5,544 bases of DNA from Gammaproteobacteria bacterium (GTDB lineage: Bacteria; Pseudomonadota; Gammaproteobacteria; SZUA-140): the NCBI GenBank assembly GCA_026982145.1, contig JALSHQ010000062.1, forward strand, positions 1-5,544, given 5' to 3'. Each line of letters opens with the position of its first letter. Within the stretch, counting starts at the first letter, position 1. Made by a program: the position numbers and the translations under genes. The notes beneath the pieces are model-generated. The model was not told where the DNA came from and made no database searches. It saw only the letters and a list, made by a program, of their open reading frames with translations. Shown piece after piece: positions 4,189 to 5,544 of this stretch.

Positions 4189-5544
4189 TTAATTGATGGT
4201 TTTAGTAGCGATTTCTGAAAAGTCGCTTTCGATCATGGATTGATCATAAACAGTCACAGCAAAGAAATAGGTGGCTGGAGGTAAGTCGTTAACGACATAT
4301 GTAGTTATTGTCGGATCCTCAATGTTAGTGAGGAGCTGTAAGTTATTCGCCTCGGTGCCTGAATAGATCTTGAAGCCCTTTAACTCACTTAAGCTGATGA
4401 CAGAGTTATCAACGCGAGTCGTGGGGGCAACCCACGATAAGGTTGCGCTAGGCACGGAGGGTGCAACGGTAAGCGTAAAGCTTGCAAGCGCAGCTCCGCT
4501 GGCATCATCCGTTGCAGATATCTGAATATTCTCATAAATGCCAATATCTGCTTCGCGAGGGATGCCATATAAATTACCGCTGTCCGGATCAAAGGTTAAC
4601 CATGCGGGCTTGTTGATGATAGAAAACTGCAAAGCACCAGAGATATTCTCTGCCGAAGGAGTAAATGAATATGTGCTATTTTCTCGGGCAATTAATGAAG
4701 GAGTCCCGGTTACCTGAAGTGGCACAAAGCCTTCAACGGTAATTGTGAAAGGTGGCAAAAAGGAAGTGCTGTTACCATCAGTGACTGAGATGCTAATATT
4801 TTGAAACACGCCAACATCGCCGGAAGCGGGCGTGCCACTCAGGTTGCCCGTTGAGGTGTTGAAATTTAACCAAGCGGGCTGGTTTGATATTTCAAATATC
4901 AATGGGTCATTGTCTGGGTCAGAGGCCGTGGGTGTAAATTGATAAACGCTGTTTTGGGTGATCAATGATGGAGGCTCGCCATTAATTAAAGGCGCTAAAT
5001 TGCCGTTCCCTTGTGTGAGCCTGCTGATGACAGCAAGGCTAAAGCTGTTTAGTCTTACCTCGCTCAGATCGTCCGTTGCAATGATGTGAATATCACCATA
5101 AGTGCCAATGTCAGCTTCGCGAGGAATGCCATACAAATTACCGCTGTCTGGATCGAGCGTTAACCATGAGGGTTTGTTGATGATAGAAAACTGCAAAGTA
5201 CCAGAGATATTTTCTACTATAGGGGCAAATATATAGGCACTATTTTCTTGTGCAACTAATGAAGGAGTGCCTGTTACTTGAAGTGGCACAAAAGTTTTAA
5301 CGACAATCGTGAAAGGCGACAAAAAGGAAGTGCTGATACCATCGGTGACTGAAATGCCAATATTTTGAAAAATGCCAACATCACCAGAAGTGGGTGTGCC
5401 GCTCAAGTTGCCCGTTGAGGTGTTGAAGTTTAACCAAGCGGGTTGGTTGGATATTTCAAATACTAATGGGGCATTATTAGGGCTAGAGGCTGTGGGTGTA
5501 AATTGATAAGCGTTATCTTGAATGACGAGTGATGAAGGTACGCC
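4189..5544 (-). CDS. Ig-like repeat surface or secreted protein with C-terminal FN3 domain (5' end missing)
   Basis: The last 451 residues of a larger protein whose start lies past the right edge; the frame is open from 5544. Four Ig-like (He_PIG/cadherin-like) modules come in the order A1-B1-A2-B2, then a fibronectin type III-like domain. A modules (about 89 residues) carry SNQPAWLNFNTSTGNLSGTP and end FVPLQ. B modules (about 95) carry SIINKP.WLT.DPDSGNLYGIP and the invariant PREADIG. A2 has the acidic ASDPDNDPL turn typical of these repeats. The final ~85 residues (TLSWVAPTT, GFKIYSG, PPATYFFAVTVYDQS, SDFSEIATKTI) are FN3-like. Such proteins are normally secreted or surface-exposed, acting in adhesion or as spacers to a functional head. 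No C-terminal anchor (LPXTG, PEP-CTERM, type IX signal) is visible, and no cysteines occur. Any signal peptide is outside the window. Function beyond a likely structural or adhesive role is unknown. Confidence 0.9.
   Translation of the reverse strand, partial: GVPSSLVIQDNAYQFTPTASSPNNAPLVFEISNQPAWLNFNTSTGNLSGTPTSGDVGIFQNIGISVTDGISTSFLSPFTIVVKTFVPLQVTGTPSLVAQENSAYIFAPIVENISGTLQFSIINKPSWLTLDPDSGNLYGIPREADIGTYGDIHIIATDDLSEVRLNSFSLAVISRLTQGNGNLAPLINGEPPSLITQNSVYQFTPTASDPDNDPLIFEISNQPAWLNFNTSTGNLSGTPASGDVGVFQNISISVTDGNSTSFLPPFTITVEGFVPLQVTGTPSLIARENSTYSFTPSAENISGALQFSIINKPAWLTFDPDSGNLYGIPREADIGIYENIQISATDDASGAALASFTLTVAPSVPSATLSWVAPTTRVDNSVISLSELKGFKIYSGTEANNLQLLTNIEDPTITTYVVNDLPPATYFFAVTVYDQSMIESDFSEIATKTIN
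4417..4980 (-). repeat. Tandem 564-bp unit, second copy (A2-B2)
   Basis: Aligns without gaps to 4981-5544 at a period of exactly 564 bases (188 codons). Similarity is clear to about 4453, where the FN3 linker begins. An exact 25-base match lies at 4610-4634 / 5174-5198. A modules share 70 of 89 residues, and B modules 61 of 83. Confidence 0.93.
4981..5544 (-). repeat. Tandem 564-bp unit, first copy (A1-B1)
   Basis: First visible copy of the A-B two-domain unit. By alignment its first residues (GVPSSL) correspond to GEPPSL in the second copy, so the window edge happens to fall at the unit boundary. More copies may lie upstream. Its acidic turn is degenerate (ASSPNNAPL) compared with A2. Confidence 0.9.

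Noticed and set aside
4389..4592. Minus-strand 67-codon frame within the Ig-like gene
   Set aside because: Out-of-frame shadow of the Ig-like coding sequence, which is strongly supported by its repeats.

Overview
The window looks like chromosomal DNA of a gammaproteobacterium of moderate GC content. The support is the adjacent lgt-thyA pair, a class I fructose-1,6-bisphosphatase of the usual proteobacterial length, and a YajQ protein very close to the Enterobacteria-type family. I cannot name the genus. No rRNA, tRNA, CRISPR array, insertion sequence or phage gene was seen.

Layout, left to right. Positions 1-1091 (minus strand) hold an lgt-thyA operon: lgt (306-1091), then the first 96 codons of thyA (1-288), which runs off the left edge. 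A 312-base divergent intergenic region (1092-1403) carries a likely lgt promoter and several small dyad-symmetric elements in front of fbp. fbp (1404-2408, plus strand) ends in a clear intrinsic terminator, which also lies between it and the convergent yajQ. Positions 2508-3410 (minus strand) hold a two-gene unit: a 126-residue protein made of two near-identical histone-fold-like halves, followed 33 bases later by yajQ. A 256-base divergent region follows, with one candidate promoter facing each way. A small exported protein of unknown function is at 3667-4053 (plus). After a short gap with coding-like residue on the minus strand, the right end (4189-5544, minus strand) is the C-terminal 451 residues of a large Ig-like repeat protein ending in a fibronectin type III-like domain. 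Its 5' end lies outside the window.

How the genes fit together: lgt (lipoprotein maturation), thyA (dTMP synthesis) and fbp (gluconeogenesis, or the Calvin cycle in an autotroph) are ordinary housekeeping genes. The accessory half is more interesting. Its centre is the tandem histone-like protein, whose two halves share 37 of 56 residues and carry the R-K-T-V-x3-D signature of histone loop 2 and the start of helix 3, but with helix 3 cut short. This is a bacterial histone-fold doublet candidate, apparently co-transcribed with yajQ, a nucleotide/c-di-GMP-binding family. The Ig-like gene shows a recent in-frame duplication of a two-domain, 188-residue (564-base) unit. All functional statements come from reading the sequence and from recalled family knowledge; no search was run.
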